NCBI RefSeq assembly: GCF_009720525.1
Contig: NZ_CP043930.1
Location: forward strand, 3,814,501-3,878,500
Length of the DNA: 64,000 bases
Origin: Gimesia benthica
Lineage (GTDB): Bacteria > Planctomycetota > Planctomycetia > Planctomycetales > Planctomycetaceae
Direction: 5' to 3'
In this document: in pieces, positions 56,361 through 64,000 of the stretch
Numbering within the stretch: position 1 is the stretch's first letter
Layout of the letters: the number at the start of each line of letters is the position of its first letter
Notes under the pieces: generated by a model
Told to the model about the DNA's origin: nothing
The model's database searches: none
What the model saw: the letters and a program-made list of their open reading frames with translations, nothing else
Program-made: the position numbers and the translations under genes

Positions 56361-56966
56361 GTGATTTTCGTTCTCGATAACTATGATTCCTTTACCTATA
56401 ACCTTGTTCAACGGTTTGGGGAAATTGATCCGACACTTCAGATTGAAGTGGCCCGGAACGATCAGACTTCGATTGAGGAGATCGAGCGGTTAGCCCCCGA
56501 GAAAATCATCATCTCTCCCGGTCCCTGTACTCCGGGTGAAGCAGGTCTTTCGAAAGAGATCATCGCGCATTTCGCGGGGAAAGTTCCGATTCTGGGGGTC
56601 TGCCTGGGACATCAGTGCATCGCAGAAGTCTTTGGTGCGAAAGTGGTTCGTGCTCAGCGACTGATGCACGGCAAAGTCTCTGAGGTATATCATGACGGCA
56701 AAGGCGTGTTTCAGAACCTGCCTTCCCCGTTTCAGGCGACACGCTATCACAGCCTGATCGTTCCCGAGGAAACCTGCCCTGAGGATCTGGAAGTTTGTGC
56801 CTGGGTCGAAGAGGAGGGACAGCCGAAAGAAGTCATGGGGCTCCGGCATTGGAAATTTGCGGTCCATGGCGTGCAGTTCCATCCGGAAAGTTTTCTGACG
56901 CATGAAGGAATCACGCTGCTGAAAAATTTCCTGCAGTTGCCCGCGGAAGAACTCACCAGCGCTTGA
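56361..56966 (+). CDS. Anthranilate/aminodeoxychorismate synthase glutamine amidotransferase subunit
   Basis: 201 aa with a GTG start (AGGGTG 5 nt upstream). It begins MIFVLDNYDSFTYNLVQRFGE, has IIISPGPCTPGEAGLSKEII, the class I nucleophile VPILGVCLGHQCIAEVFGA (Cys about 80), YHSLIV and VHGVQFHPESFLT with the catalytic His and Glu. This is the TrpG/PabA family; it supplies ammonia to the chorismate-using partner (TrpE or PabB), which is not in the window. Either name fits. moeA follows at 22 nt. Confidence 0.93.
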   Translation: MIFVLDNYDSFTYNLVQRFGEIDPTLQIEVARNDQTSIEEIERLAPEKIIISPGPCTPGEAGLSKEIIAHFAGKVPILGVCLGHQCIAEVFGAKVVRAQRLMHGKVSEVYHDGKGVFQNLPSPFQATRYHSLIVPEETCPEDLEVCAWVEEEGQPKEVMGLRHWKFAVHGVQFHPESFLTHEGITLLKNFLQLPAEELTSA

Positions 56967-56988
56967 ACCAGAGAGGGAGGCATTCCTA

Positions 56989-58203
56989 ATGCTGTCTGTC
57001 CAGGAAGCATTCAATCAGATTCTCAAAACAGTCCGACCCACGACTCCCCAACGTTGCTCATTGTTTGAAGCCACGCATGGTGTGCTGGCGGAAGATGCCG
57101 TCAGTGATGTCAATATTCCCCCGTTCGATAAGGCACTGATGGATGGCTTTGCCGTTCGCAGCTGCGACGTGCCTGAGGGAACCGGGACCCTGCAGATTCA
57201 GGAAGTCATCTACGCGGGTTCGGTGCCCAGTCAGTCCCTGGAGGCGGGACAGACGTCACAGATCATGACCGGCGCTCCACTGCCGGAAGGTGCGGACGCT
57301 GTGATTCAGATCGAGCATTGTGAGATCAACGAATCCGAGCAGACGGTGCGGATTAAAACGACGCCCGTCGAACCGGGTAAGAATATGCTTTACCGGTCTT
57401 CGGTGCTGGAAGAAGGGGCGACCGTGGTCAAAGCGGGTGCGTATCTTCGCGCCCAGGAGATCGGCGCGCTGGCCGAAACCGGCAGTCCCCAGATTCCGGT
57501 TCGGATGCGGCCCTCCGTGGCGATTCTGGCGACCGGTGATGAACTTGTGCCGCCGGAAGAGCGTCCCCAGGCGGGACAGATTCGTAATTCGAATGAAGTC
57601 ATGCTGCATTCCCAGATCCTGCAGGCCGATGCCCGACCTGTACCGCTGGGAATCGCCCGCGACGAACGCGACCAGCTACGCGAGAAAATCCGGGAAGGTC
57701 TCAAGAGCGACTTTTTGCTGCTCTCCGGCGGTGTTTCTGCCGGGGAACTGGACCTGGTCCCCTCGGAGTTGGATGCAGCCGGCGTGAAACAGGTATTTCA
57801 CAAGGTGAATCTGAAGCCGGGCAAGCCGCTCTGGTTTGGGCTTCTGGAGCGTGAGACTGGTTCGCCCTGCTACATTTTCGGTCTGCCCGGGAACCCGGTG
57901 AGTAGTATGGTCTGCTTCGAACTTTTTGTACGCTCCGCGTTGCGACAGTTCCTCGGTGATCCCCATCCGATGCCCCGGAAATTGAGAGCACGGCTGACGG
58001 CGGACTTTCAGTCGCGAGGGGATCGCCCCACTTATCAACCTGCTCGCGTCGAGTGGTCAGAAGGGGTGGCGTTCGTAACTCCATTGAAATCAATGGGTTC
58101 TGCGGATTTGCATGCAACAGTGGCCGCGAATGCAGTCGCGCTGTTCTCTACGGGCAATCAGCTGTATCAGAGCGGGTTCTTAATTGACACATTTTTATGG
58201 TAG
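56989..58203 (+). CDS. moeA: Molybdopterin molybdotransferase
   Basis: 404 aa; GGGAGG lies 10 nt before the ATG. It shows PPFDKALMDGFAVRSCDV (the PFDxSAMDGYA-type loop, here with Lys-Ala-Leu), GTGLxx-type MTGAPLPEGADAVIQIEHCE, RAQEIGALAETG, PSVAILATGDELVPPEERPQAGQIRNSNEVML, LLLSGGVSAGELDLV, YIFGLPGNPVSSMVCFELFV, and a C-terminal domain (LTADFQSRGDRPTYQPARV). It inserts molybdenum into molybdopterin-AMP. The serine of the usual SAMDGYA motif is an alanine here, a change I note only as an observation. It may be cotranscribed with the amidotransferase. Confidence 0.95.
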   Translation: MLSVQEAFNQILKTVRPTTPQRCSLFEATHGVLAEDAVSDVNIPPFDKALMDGFAVRSCDVPEGTGTLQIQEVIYAGSVPSQSLEAGQTSQIMTGAPLPEGADAVIQIEHCEINESEQTVRIKTTPVEPGKNMLYRSSVLEEGATVVKAGAYLRAQEIGALAETGSPQIPVRMRPSVAILATGDELVPPEERPQAGQIRNSNEVMLHSQILQADARPVPLGIARDERDQLREKIREGLKSDFLLLSGGVSAGELDLVPSELDAAGVKQVFHKVNLKPGKPLWFGLLERETGSPCYIFGLPGNPVSSMVCFELFVRSALRQFLGDPHPMPRKLRARLTADFQSRGDRPTYQPARVEWSEGVAFVTPLKSMGSADLHATVAANAVALFSTGNQLYQSGFLIDTFLW

Positions 58204-58428
58204 TAGAGTGAGTTTCTCCCCTGATTGATCTACTCCTGAAAGCCTGATTTCAGTAAAAAACACCAGAATCAGACATAAAAATGGGGTCCGCTGACTGGAT
58301 TGGCCCCATTGAGAAGCGTTGAAGCGACGTAAGAAGAATGACCGGTTTCCGTGGGACAGGATGTTTCACGTTCAGGAAATCGCTCAGTCAGCGTTTCTCT
58401 GCGAGATCGAAAACCAAGGATGGAACTC

Positions 58429-60317
58429 ATGACCTCGACCACAATCTCTACCGAACCAAATCCCTCTGATCTTCCCGAAATGGAACCACAGTCCGTGTCT
58501 GATGCTCAATCCTCCCAACCTGAATCCACCCCCGATCATGCCCTGGGGCAGGATATTCAGCGGATCATCAATACCGCGCGGACTTCGCCTGCTCCCACCT
58601 GGGGAGCCTGGACGTTGTCGGGGTTGACGGCGGTGCTGATGTGGGCCAGCTTCACTCCCGTTGACTTCGGACCGCTGGGCTGGGTCTGCCTGATTCCGCT
58701 ACTGTTGCTGGTTCGCATTCCCCGCGCAACCAGATTGATGTATACCGCCACCCTTTGCGGCGGCCTGCTGTTTACGATTCCTACACTGCAGTGGATGCGT
58801 CTCGGTGATCCCAGTATGTATATCGCCTGGATCGCACTCGCGTGTTACTTCGCATTGTACTTTCCGACCTTCGTTTTTCTGAGCCGCATTTCCGTGCATC
58901 GGTTCCGTATTCCGTTGCCACTGGCCGCACCCGTGATGTGGGTTGGTCTGGAATACATGCGGGCTTACCTGTTGACCGGGTTCTCCTGGTATTACATTGG
59001 TCACACGCAATACCGGTGGACCGAGCTGATTCAGATCAGCGATATTACGGGAGCCTACGGTGTGAGCTTTGTGGTGGTGATGCTGGCCGCCTGTTTTACC
59101 GATCTGCTGCCGATGTCACTGATGAAGCGGCTACAACTCTTTCCGACCAATCTGACACCCGAAGAACAGAACCTGGATCAGATTGGTCGCAAGCAGCTGA
59201 TTCAGACCGCGGTCTGTCTGGCCCTGTTTCTGTCGGTACTGGGATATGGCTATGTGCGACGCGGGCAGGCTGAGTTTAAAGATGGTCCCCGTATCGCGCT
59301 GATTCAGGGTAATTTTCCGAGTTCCCTCAAACACGATCAGAATCAATGGCGGTCGATCTACCTGAAACATCTGGTGTTAATGGGAGCCGCAGTGCGTCAT
59401 CAGCCCGATCTGGTGGTCTGGCCGGAGACGATGTTCCGCTGGCCGCTGGTGGATCGCAACGGAAAAACCAACGAACAGTTGCAGGCGATCGCGCCGGAAA
59501 TTCCGCTGAAGAGATGGAGCGAAACTTCAGTTCAAAAACTTTGACGAATATGAGCCAGGAAGCGAACGCTGCACTGGTGATTGGACTCGACACGGTCTCT
59601 GCCGGTGACAAGCGTGTGGAGCAGTATAATTCCGCAGCCTTTGTGCGACCTGATGTCGGGATTACTTCCCGCTATGACAAGATTCACCGGGTCCCGTTCG
59701 GTGAGTATACACCCTTACGCGACACCCTGCCTTTCCTGCAGGTCCTCACTCCTTTAGGGGCCTCTTTCGGAATTGAACCCGGGAAGCATGCGGCAAACTT
59801 TGAATACCGGGACTGGAACTTCGCTCCGGTGATCTGTTTCGAAGATACCGTTCCCCAACTGGTTCGCTCGGTCATGAATCAGTCAGCGACGGTAGAGTCA
59901 CCCTCGGCCCCGATCGACTGCCTGGTCAACCTGACCAATGACGGCTGGTTCCATGGCTCCAGTGAGCTGGATCAGCACCTGATTACCGCTTCGTTCCGCT
60001 GCGTAGAGAACCGGACACCGATGGTGCGTGCCGTGAATACAGGGATCTCGGCTGTCATCGATGGTGACGGCATGATTGTTGAGCCTGATGTCTTCATTGA
60101 TGGTGATAATCAGGGTCGAAAATCGTTTGTGAATCCGAAGACCGGGCGGTGGAACAAATCGATGAATGCGGTTGTCATCGATACGGTTCCCCTGGATAAC
60201 CGGACCAGCCTGTATACGAAATACGGCGACTGGTTTGCGGGCTTCTGCTGCTTTAGTGCCCTGTTTGTCTTCTTTATGGGGTTGTTGCTGCGAAAGCAGA
60301 AAACTGCTGCTGCCTGA
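58429..60317 (+). CDS. lnt: Apolipoprotein N-acyltransferase, with a frameshift
   Basis: 629 aa if one base is restored. ATG 58429 has AAGGA 8 nt upstream. The first fragment ends at 59544; the second frame takes over near 59508, where an added G gives PLEEMERNFSS. After a long Pro/Ser/Gln-rich cytoplasmic leader (about 1-60) come the membrane helices, then the nitrilase-type domain: GPRIALIQGNFPSS, VVWPETMFRW (catalytic Glu), YDKIHRVPFGEYTPLRDTLPF (catalytic Lys), FAPVICFEDTVPQ (catalytic Cys), NLTNDGWFHGSSELDQHL, RCVENRTPMVRAVNTGIS. The Glu-Lys-Cys triad is complete. It adds the third acyl chain to lipoproteins. A last helix ends the chain. Confidence 0.9.
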
Positions 60318-60603
60318 AGCAGTTGCGTCTGACACCTGGCATGTCTGAGCGTCCGCTGACCGCGGGAGGGGCCAATCGTAACGATTCCGGCAGCGGGTGG
60401 CCGAAACGCCTCACTTCCAGGTGGTGGAACTGCGCGCCCCCCTTTGTTTTTGTCGGTTTTTCGAAAAAACAAGGCGAAAATCGTAGATTTGCGCCCTACC
60501 CTGCGCATTAAAATAGGCAACTAGAGCACGGGCCTTGTGCGCGCAGTTCCAGAGACTCAGGCACAAATTCACTTTAGATCTGTCACAGATTGTTAGATAA
60601 AAA

Positions 60604-62124
60604 ATGGCACAGGACAGCTGGTATTACAGGCAGTCAGAAGAAACAACATCTGGTCCCATCTCTTTCGAAGAGCTGTTTTCCATGGCTCATGAAGGAAAGC
60701 TGACGCCACAAATGGAGGTCAGAGTCGGTGAGGGCGGGAACTGGTTCTCCGCAGCAGACATTGGAGGGTTGTTTGACTCAAGCGAGTCAGAGGAGACCGA
60801 ACTCTCTCTGGACGATTTTTCGATCGTGGACTCTTCGTTTGGGATGGAGGAGAATACGAATCTGCCCTCAATGGAAGGTTTCTCAATCGTCGAAGAGGAA
60901 GATAAACTTTCTTCTGAGCTCGAATCTCAGCTCCCCCGCTTTGCCACTTTGGAAGCCGTGCGGAGCAAGCATCAGAAAGTGCAGTGGTACTGCCGGGTAC
61001 TGAATCATGAACTCGGGCCGATGTCAGCCGATGATCTGATGCAGATGCTGTTCGATGGCGAACTGGCACCGAACGATGAGGTGAAGTCATCTGCAGAACC
61101 GGAGTGGGTTCCCGCGCGAACGGTGGTCTTCTTGAGTTCATCGGGAAGTGACCTGGACGTTATTGATGCGGAAGATATGGACGCAGACCAGATCGTACCG
61201 ACTTCCGGCGAAACGGAGACCGAAGAGGCAGAAGCGGATGTTTCTGAATCATCCAGGAAAAAGAAAAGCAAGAAAAAGCAAGCAAAAGAAGAAGAGAAGA
61301 AAGCAGCAGAGCCACCCAAGCCACCGATCCTGAAGATGCGGTCCCGTCAGAAATGGTACTGCAAACTGGGAGGCATGGGTTACGGTCCAATCGAAGCACA
61401 CAAAATCAAAATGTGGGCGGAGCAGCAGCGTGTCGAACCCACCGATTTGCTCAAGCTGGGCAGAAAAGGGGAGTGGTTTGAAGCCTGGCAGATTGAAGCG
61501 CTGCAGTTGAAAAAGCCCGAGCCAAAGAAAGAGGAAGCAGCAGCTCCCGCGGAAACGGAGAGCGCTGATGCGACGCCCACAGCGGCAACTCCCGCTGCCG
61601 CTGTTCCACCGCCGGCCAGTAGTCCTGCTGCCTCTCCTGCTCCGATGGCAGCGACTCCTCCCCCGTCCCGTCCCGCCAAGCCGCAGATTAAAGTCGCCCG
61701 TTCCAATCCATTCGAGGCGCTGGGGCCCATGATGGATCCCAAAATTCTGGGAGGTGTAGGCGGAGCGATCGTATTGGCTGCAATTCTGTACTTCGTCCCA
61801 CTGGGAGACCTGTTTGCCCCCGGCGGAGATGCTGAACTGGCCAAGTTCAAAGCGATCCACCAGGAATTTCTGGCACTGCAACAGAAGCAGGCCAGCGATG
61901 CCGAGTGGTCCAGTTTCAAGAACAAGGTCAAATCAGAGATGGATCCCCTGATCAAAGAGCTCGAAACGAGTGCCGGTTCTGATCGCCCTCAGCTCCAGCA
62001 GATGCTCTGGGCGGGTCGCGATTATCTGCCCGGGATGCTGGACAATGCGCGGACCGAACCAAGTCCCGACCAGGAAAAATTTGAGAAGCATCTCAAAGAG
62101 GCAGAACGCATTATTAATGAGTGA
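60604..62124 (+). CDS. Membrane protein with three GYF_2 domains
   Basis: 506 aa. It has three GYF_2 modules: 4-55 (WYYRQSEETTSGPISFEELF), about 128-178 (WYCRVLNHELGPMSADDLM) and about 246-298 (WYCKLGGMGYGPIEAHKIK), each with the Gly-Pro and an aromatic start. Between the second and third is a Lys/Glu-rich stretch (SRKKKSKKKQAKEEEKKAAE). A Pro/Ala-rich linker (about 310-360) leads to one transmembrane helix (GGVGGAIVLAAILYFVPL), then a helical tail (FKAIHQEFLALQQKQASDAEW). GYF_2 domains are thought to bind proline-rich partners. Function unknown; planctomycetes carry many such proteins. Confidence 0.85.
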   Translation: MAQDSWYYRQSEETTSGPISFEELFSMAHEGKLTPQMEVRVGEGGNWFSAADIGGLFDSSESEETELSLDDFSIVDSSFGMEENTNLPSMEGFSIVEEEDKLSSELESQLPRFATLEAVRSKHQKVQWYCRVLNHELGPMSADDLMQMLFDGELAPNDEVKSSAEPEWVPARTVVFLSSSGSDLDVIDAEDMDADQIVPTSGETETEEAEADVSESSRKKKSKKKQAKEEEKKAAEPPKPPILKMRSRQKWYCKLGGMGYGPIEAHKIKMWAEQQRVEPTDLLKLGRKGEWFEAWQIEALQLKKPEPKKEEAAAPAETESADATPTAATPAAAVPPPASSPAASPAPMAATPPPSRPAKPQIKVARSNPFEALGPMMDPKILGGVGGAIVLAAILYFVPLGDLFAPGGDAELAKFKAIHQEFLALQQKQASDAEWSSFKNKVKSEMDPLIKELETSAGSDRPQLQQMLWAGRDYLPGMLDNARTEPSPDQEKFEKHLKEAERIINE

Positions 62125-62193
62125 GTTTGATGATCTGGAGTCCTTCCCGGTCTCCGAATCCGTCGGCTTCTAAGCAGTGCTTTACCGGCGGAA

Positions 62194-62214
62194 GGACGTG
62201 TAATTTACACGTCC
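62194..62214. terminator. Bidirectional hairpin between convergent genes
   Basis: A perfect palindrome, GGACGTGTAA-T-TTACACGTCC, lies between the stop of the GYF gene and includes the stop codon (62205-62207) of the minus-strand small protein gene. No T-run follows. Likely a transcript end for both. Confidence 0.5.
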
Positions 62215-62654
62215 GGTTGCGGTGGCGTCTTTTTGAGCCAGATCAGCATGCGGGCCGGCGAGGGATCTTCTCTGAGAAGTCCTTCCACCTGGATGAATTG
62301 ATTCTTTCGGATGCGATAGGCGAACGATCGTGGCTGGGGCTGCCGTTTTCCTTTGTTCGGACCGGCGGTCACTTCCAGATCAAAATAAACGAAGACGTTG
62401 ACATCTTCCATCCGCTGTAAGCGGAATTGCGCCTGGTGCTCGTGGATCAGTTTGCCATTCAGGTCAAATACCCGCACGATGGATTTCTTGCCGATGATTT
62501 CCTGTTCCACCTGCAGGGGAGACCCATTGCCGGCCTGATCATTGCGGACCCATTTTCCCGCGACAGCCTGATAGTCATCTTCCGGCGCGGGTTCCGCTCC
62601 CAGGAGGGGCGAAGCCAGCATGAGTATGAGGGGCAGTATGCGAAGGAGTATCAT
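62205..62654 (-). CDS. Small secreted protein, lipocalin-like TIGR03067-type
   Basis: 149 aa from ATG 62654, with AGGA 6 nt upstream; the preceding ATG (62660) is too near that site, and the frame further back to 62852 looks non-coding. A signal peptide (MILLRILPLILMLASPLLGA) precedes EPAPEDDYQAVAGKWVRNDQ, a GKW-start of the kind found in small planctomycete beta-barrel proteins, then IVRVFDLNGKLIHEHQAQF and VFVYFDLEVTAGPNKG. The family is a cautious guess. It lies after RNase D on the same strand, 103 nt apart. Confidence 0.65.
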   Translation of the reverse strand: MILLRILPLILMLASPLLGAEPAPEDDYQAVAGKWVRNDQAGNGSPLQVEQEIIGKKSIVRVFDLNGKLIHEHQAQFRLQRMEDVNVFVYFDLEVTAGPNKGKRQPQPRSFAYRIRKNQFIQVEGLLREDPSPARMLIWLKKTPPQPDV

Positions 62655-62757
62655 CGGCATTCCTGACTCTGTTCCTGGTAGAATGAAACGATCCACCGGC
62701 AGAGTGAGGATATCACCGGTACAACGTGGCGATTGTACAGGTTGGGGCTGATTGTGC

Positions 62758-63945
62758 CTAGCTGAGTCTTTCGAAATGCAGCGGATGATCCGATTCCGGA
62801 TCGGCGACACGCATGGAGATCTTGCCGTCCAGGACGTCAGTGAGCAGATCACCGCAGACTTCCGCTCGCCAGCCTGTCATCAGGCGAGGCCTGTCGTCGC
62901 TCTGCTCTCCATACACATGATAGCGGACCAGGTGCCTTAAATCGGATGTCGTTCCCACCAGCGTCTGGGAAACATTCATCTCGGCACAACGGTTCGCCAG
63001 GGCAATACCCAGCAGTTTACCGATCACCTGCTCATCCTGATTCTGCTGCGTATTGGGATTTTCCTCCAATTGCGGAAGCTGGTCATTGGGAAGCTGCAGG
63101 GCTTTCTCAATTCGTTGAATGACCTGGGGAGCAAGCTTGAACATGTTCTTGCGATTGAGATCGCGGGTGGCGGTCAGGTCCTGTGGTGTCTTGGGTTTGC
63201 GTTTGGCCAGTTCGATTAACAGGTCGTCGCGGAGAATCCGACGGACCGGCTGGTTCTTGTCCTGGCCAACTTCATCGCGCCAGTCAAAGAGTTCGCGGAC
63301 GATGGCCAGTTCGCGCGGCTTCAGTTTGTGCAACCCGGAAACGCGGCGCCAGTTTTCGCGGTGAAATTCGGAATCGACTTCATCGATCATCCGTTGAAAT
63401 TCCGCCTGGGCCCACTCCAGACGGCCCAGGTCCGTTAATTCTTTTTCCTGGATCTTCCAGATGCGCAGTACGTACTTGACGTCGTCGAGAGCGTATTTGA
63501 TCTGCTGGTCAGTGAGTGGTCTGCGGCGCCAGTCCGTGCGGGTCTCTTTACTGCCCGCTTTTTCTCCCAGCACGCGGGCGACCAGTGCGGTATAGGAGAT
63601 GGGAAAGCTCCGCGAGCGGAGCCCTTCGGCGATTTGCAGGTCGATCAGCTTTTGTGGTTTCTTGCCGGAGAAGTGGCGGCAGAAACGAACCTCTTCGCGT
63701 CCGCCGTGCACGACCACCGTGGTGGAATCGTCGGTCATGATATCCCACCAGGGAGTCAGATCATCCACTTCGTAGGGATCGACGGCGACCGTGCGTCCTT
63801 CGAAGGAAAACTGCAGCAGGGAAAGTTCAGGGCGATAAGTGAATTCGGAAACGAATTCCGTATCGAATGCAACGATGCCCGCATCCTGAATCTGATCACA
63901 GAGTGCGACCAATTCCGACTGCTGCACAATGAGGGGGCTCGACAT
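62758..63945 (-). CDS. rnd: Ribonuclease D
   Basis: 395 aa with the DEDD exonuclease fold: motif I VAFDTEFVSEFTYRPELSLLQ (Asp and Glu), motif II VVHGGREEVRFCR (Glu where E. coli RNase D has Asp), motif III YALDDVKYVLRIW (Tyr and Asp). A HRDC-type helical domain follows (ELAIVRELFDWRDEVGQDKNQPVRRILRDDLLIELAKRKP) and a second one near residues 240-330. It trims tRNA 3' ends from precursors. AAAGGA lies 11 nt before the ATG. The 55 bases beyond 63945 hold no gene I can assign. Confidence 0.94.
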   Translation of the reverse strand: MSSPLIVQQSELVALCDQIQDAGIVAFDTEFVSEFTYRPELSLLQFSFEGRTVAVDPYEVDDLTPWWDIMTDDSTTVVVHGGREEVRFCRHFSGKKPQKLIDLQIAEGLRSRSFPISYTALVARVLGEKAGSKETRTDWRRRPLTDQQIKYALDDVKYVLRIWKIQEKELTDLGRLEWAQAEFQRMIDEVDSEFHRENWRRVSGLHKLKPRELAIVRELFDWRDEVGQDKNQPVRRILRDDLLIELAKRKPKTPQDLTATRDLNRKNMFKLAPQVIQRIEKALQLPNDQLPQLEENPNTQQNQDEQVIGKLLGIALANRCAEMNVSQTLVGTTSDLRHLVRYHVYGEQSDDRPRLMTGWRAEVCGDLLTDVLDGKISMRVADPESDHPLHFERLS

Positions 63946-64000
63946 TCCTTGACCACTTCCTTTTCTTTTTCCAGAAATTCCCGGATTTCTCTGGCGCTGA

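Noticed and set aside
60441..60474. Terminator after lnt (CCTTTGTTTTT...AAAAAACAAGG)
   Set aside because: The arms pair only with a bulge and are almost all A-T; the stem would be weak.
1..64000. tRNA, rRNA, prophage or transposase genes
   Set aside because: None recognised by eye on either strand; a covariance-model scan could still find a tRNA or small RNA.

Overview
The window reads as chromosomal DNA of a planctomycete, probably order Planctomycetales and perhaps Gimesia-like (the genus is inference; no rRNA or tRNA is present to anchor it). The evidence is the gene repertoire: Tat-exported Gfo/Idh and TIM-barrel proteins, C-type sulfatases, HEAT plus DUF1080 and PQQ-like propeller proteins, GYF_2 proteins, MoxR-DUF58-BatA clusters, a DUF255 protein, a SecA-like paralogue and an ammonium-sensor kinase. 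TTG and GTG starts are common. No phage, insertion sequence or CRISPR array was seen. Layout: 0-11 kb holds a left-edge gene with a transglutaminase-like domain and a TTG start, a translationally coupled pair (unknown protein plus PPOX-type flavoprotein), Gfo/Idh oxidoreductase, HEAT-DUF1080 protein, UvrD-type helicase, RlmL-type rRNA methyltransferase and a TIM-barrel epimerase. 11.2-18.8 kb is the accessory part: two tandem sulfatases, an AT-rich orphan, a degenerate FGE-like protein, a small membrane protein and a LolA-like secreted protein, among three families of dispersed repeats and one 21-bp tandem array. 18.8-29.2 kb holds a DAACS transporter fused to a solute-binding domain, a small methyltransferase, carB, an Amt-histidine kinase-receiver fusion, a Tsr3/DTW-like protein and a short coiled-coil protein. 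29.3-37 kb holds a MoxR-DUF58-BatA/VWA operon, a two-lobed esterase and a second, solitary MoxR. 37-46 kb runs on the plus strand: DUF255-DsbD-N fusion, pyruvate kinase, PQQ-like protein, Ldh-type dehydrogenase, thioredoxin-like protein and an orphan DNA methyltransferase. 46-64 kb holds a C-terminally short SecA-like ATPase, an RND exporter, an RbsBAC-type sugar ABC operon, a CapD/WbpM-type dehydratase, pabA/trpG, moeA, lnt, a triple-GYF membrane protein, a small secreted protein and RNase D. Three genes (Amt-kinase, SecA-like, lnt) are each split by a single-base frameshift that one extra G would repair, two of them in G-homopolymers. This points to sequence error or recent decay rather than three independent biological frameshifts. 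No clearly new multi-gene system is evident. The strongest candidates for new biology are the transporter-binding-protein fusion (which also lacks the NMDGT signature of its family), the Amt sensor kinase, the short SecA paralogue and the repeat-rich sulfatase region.
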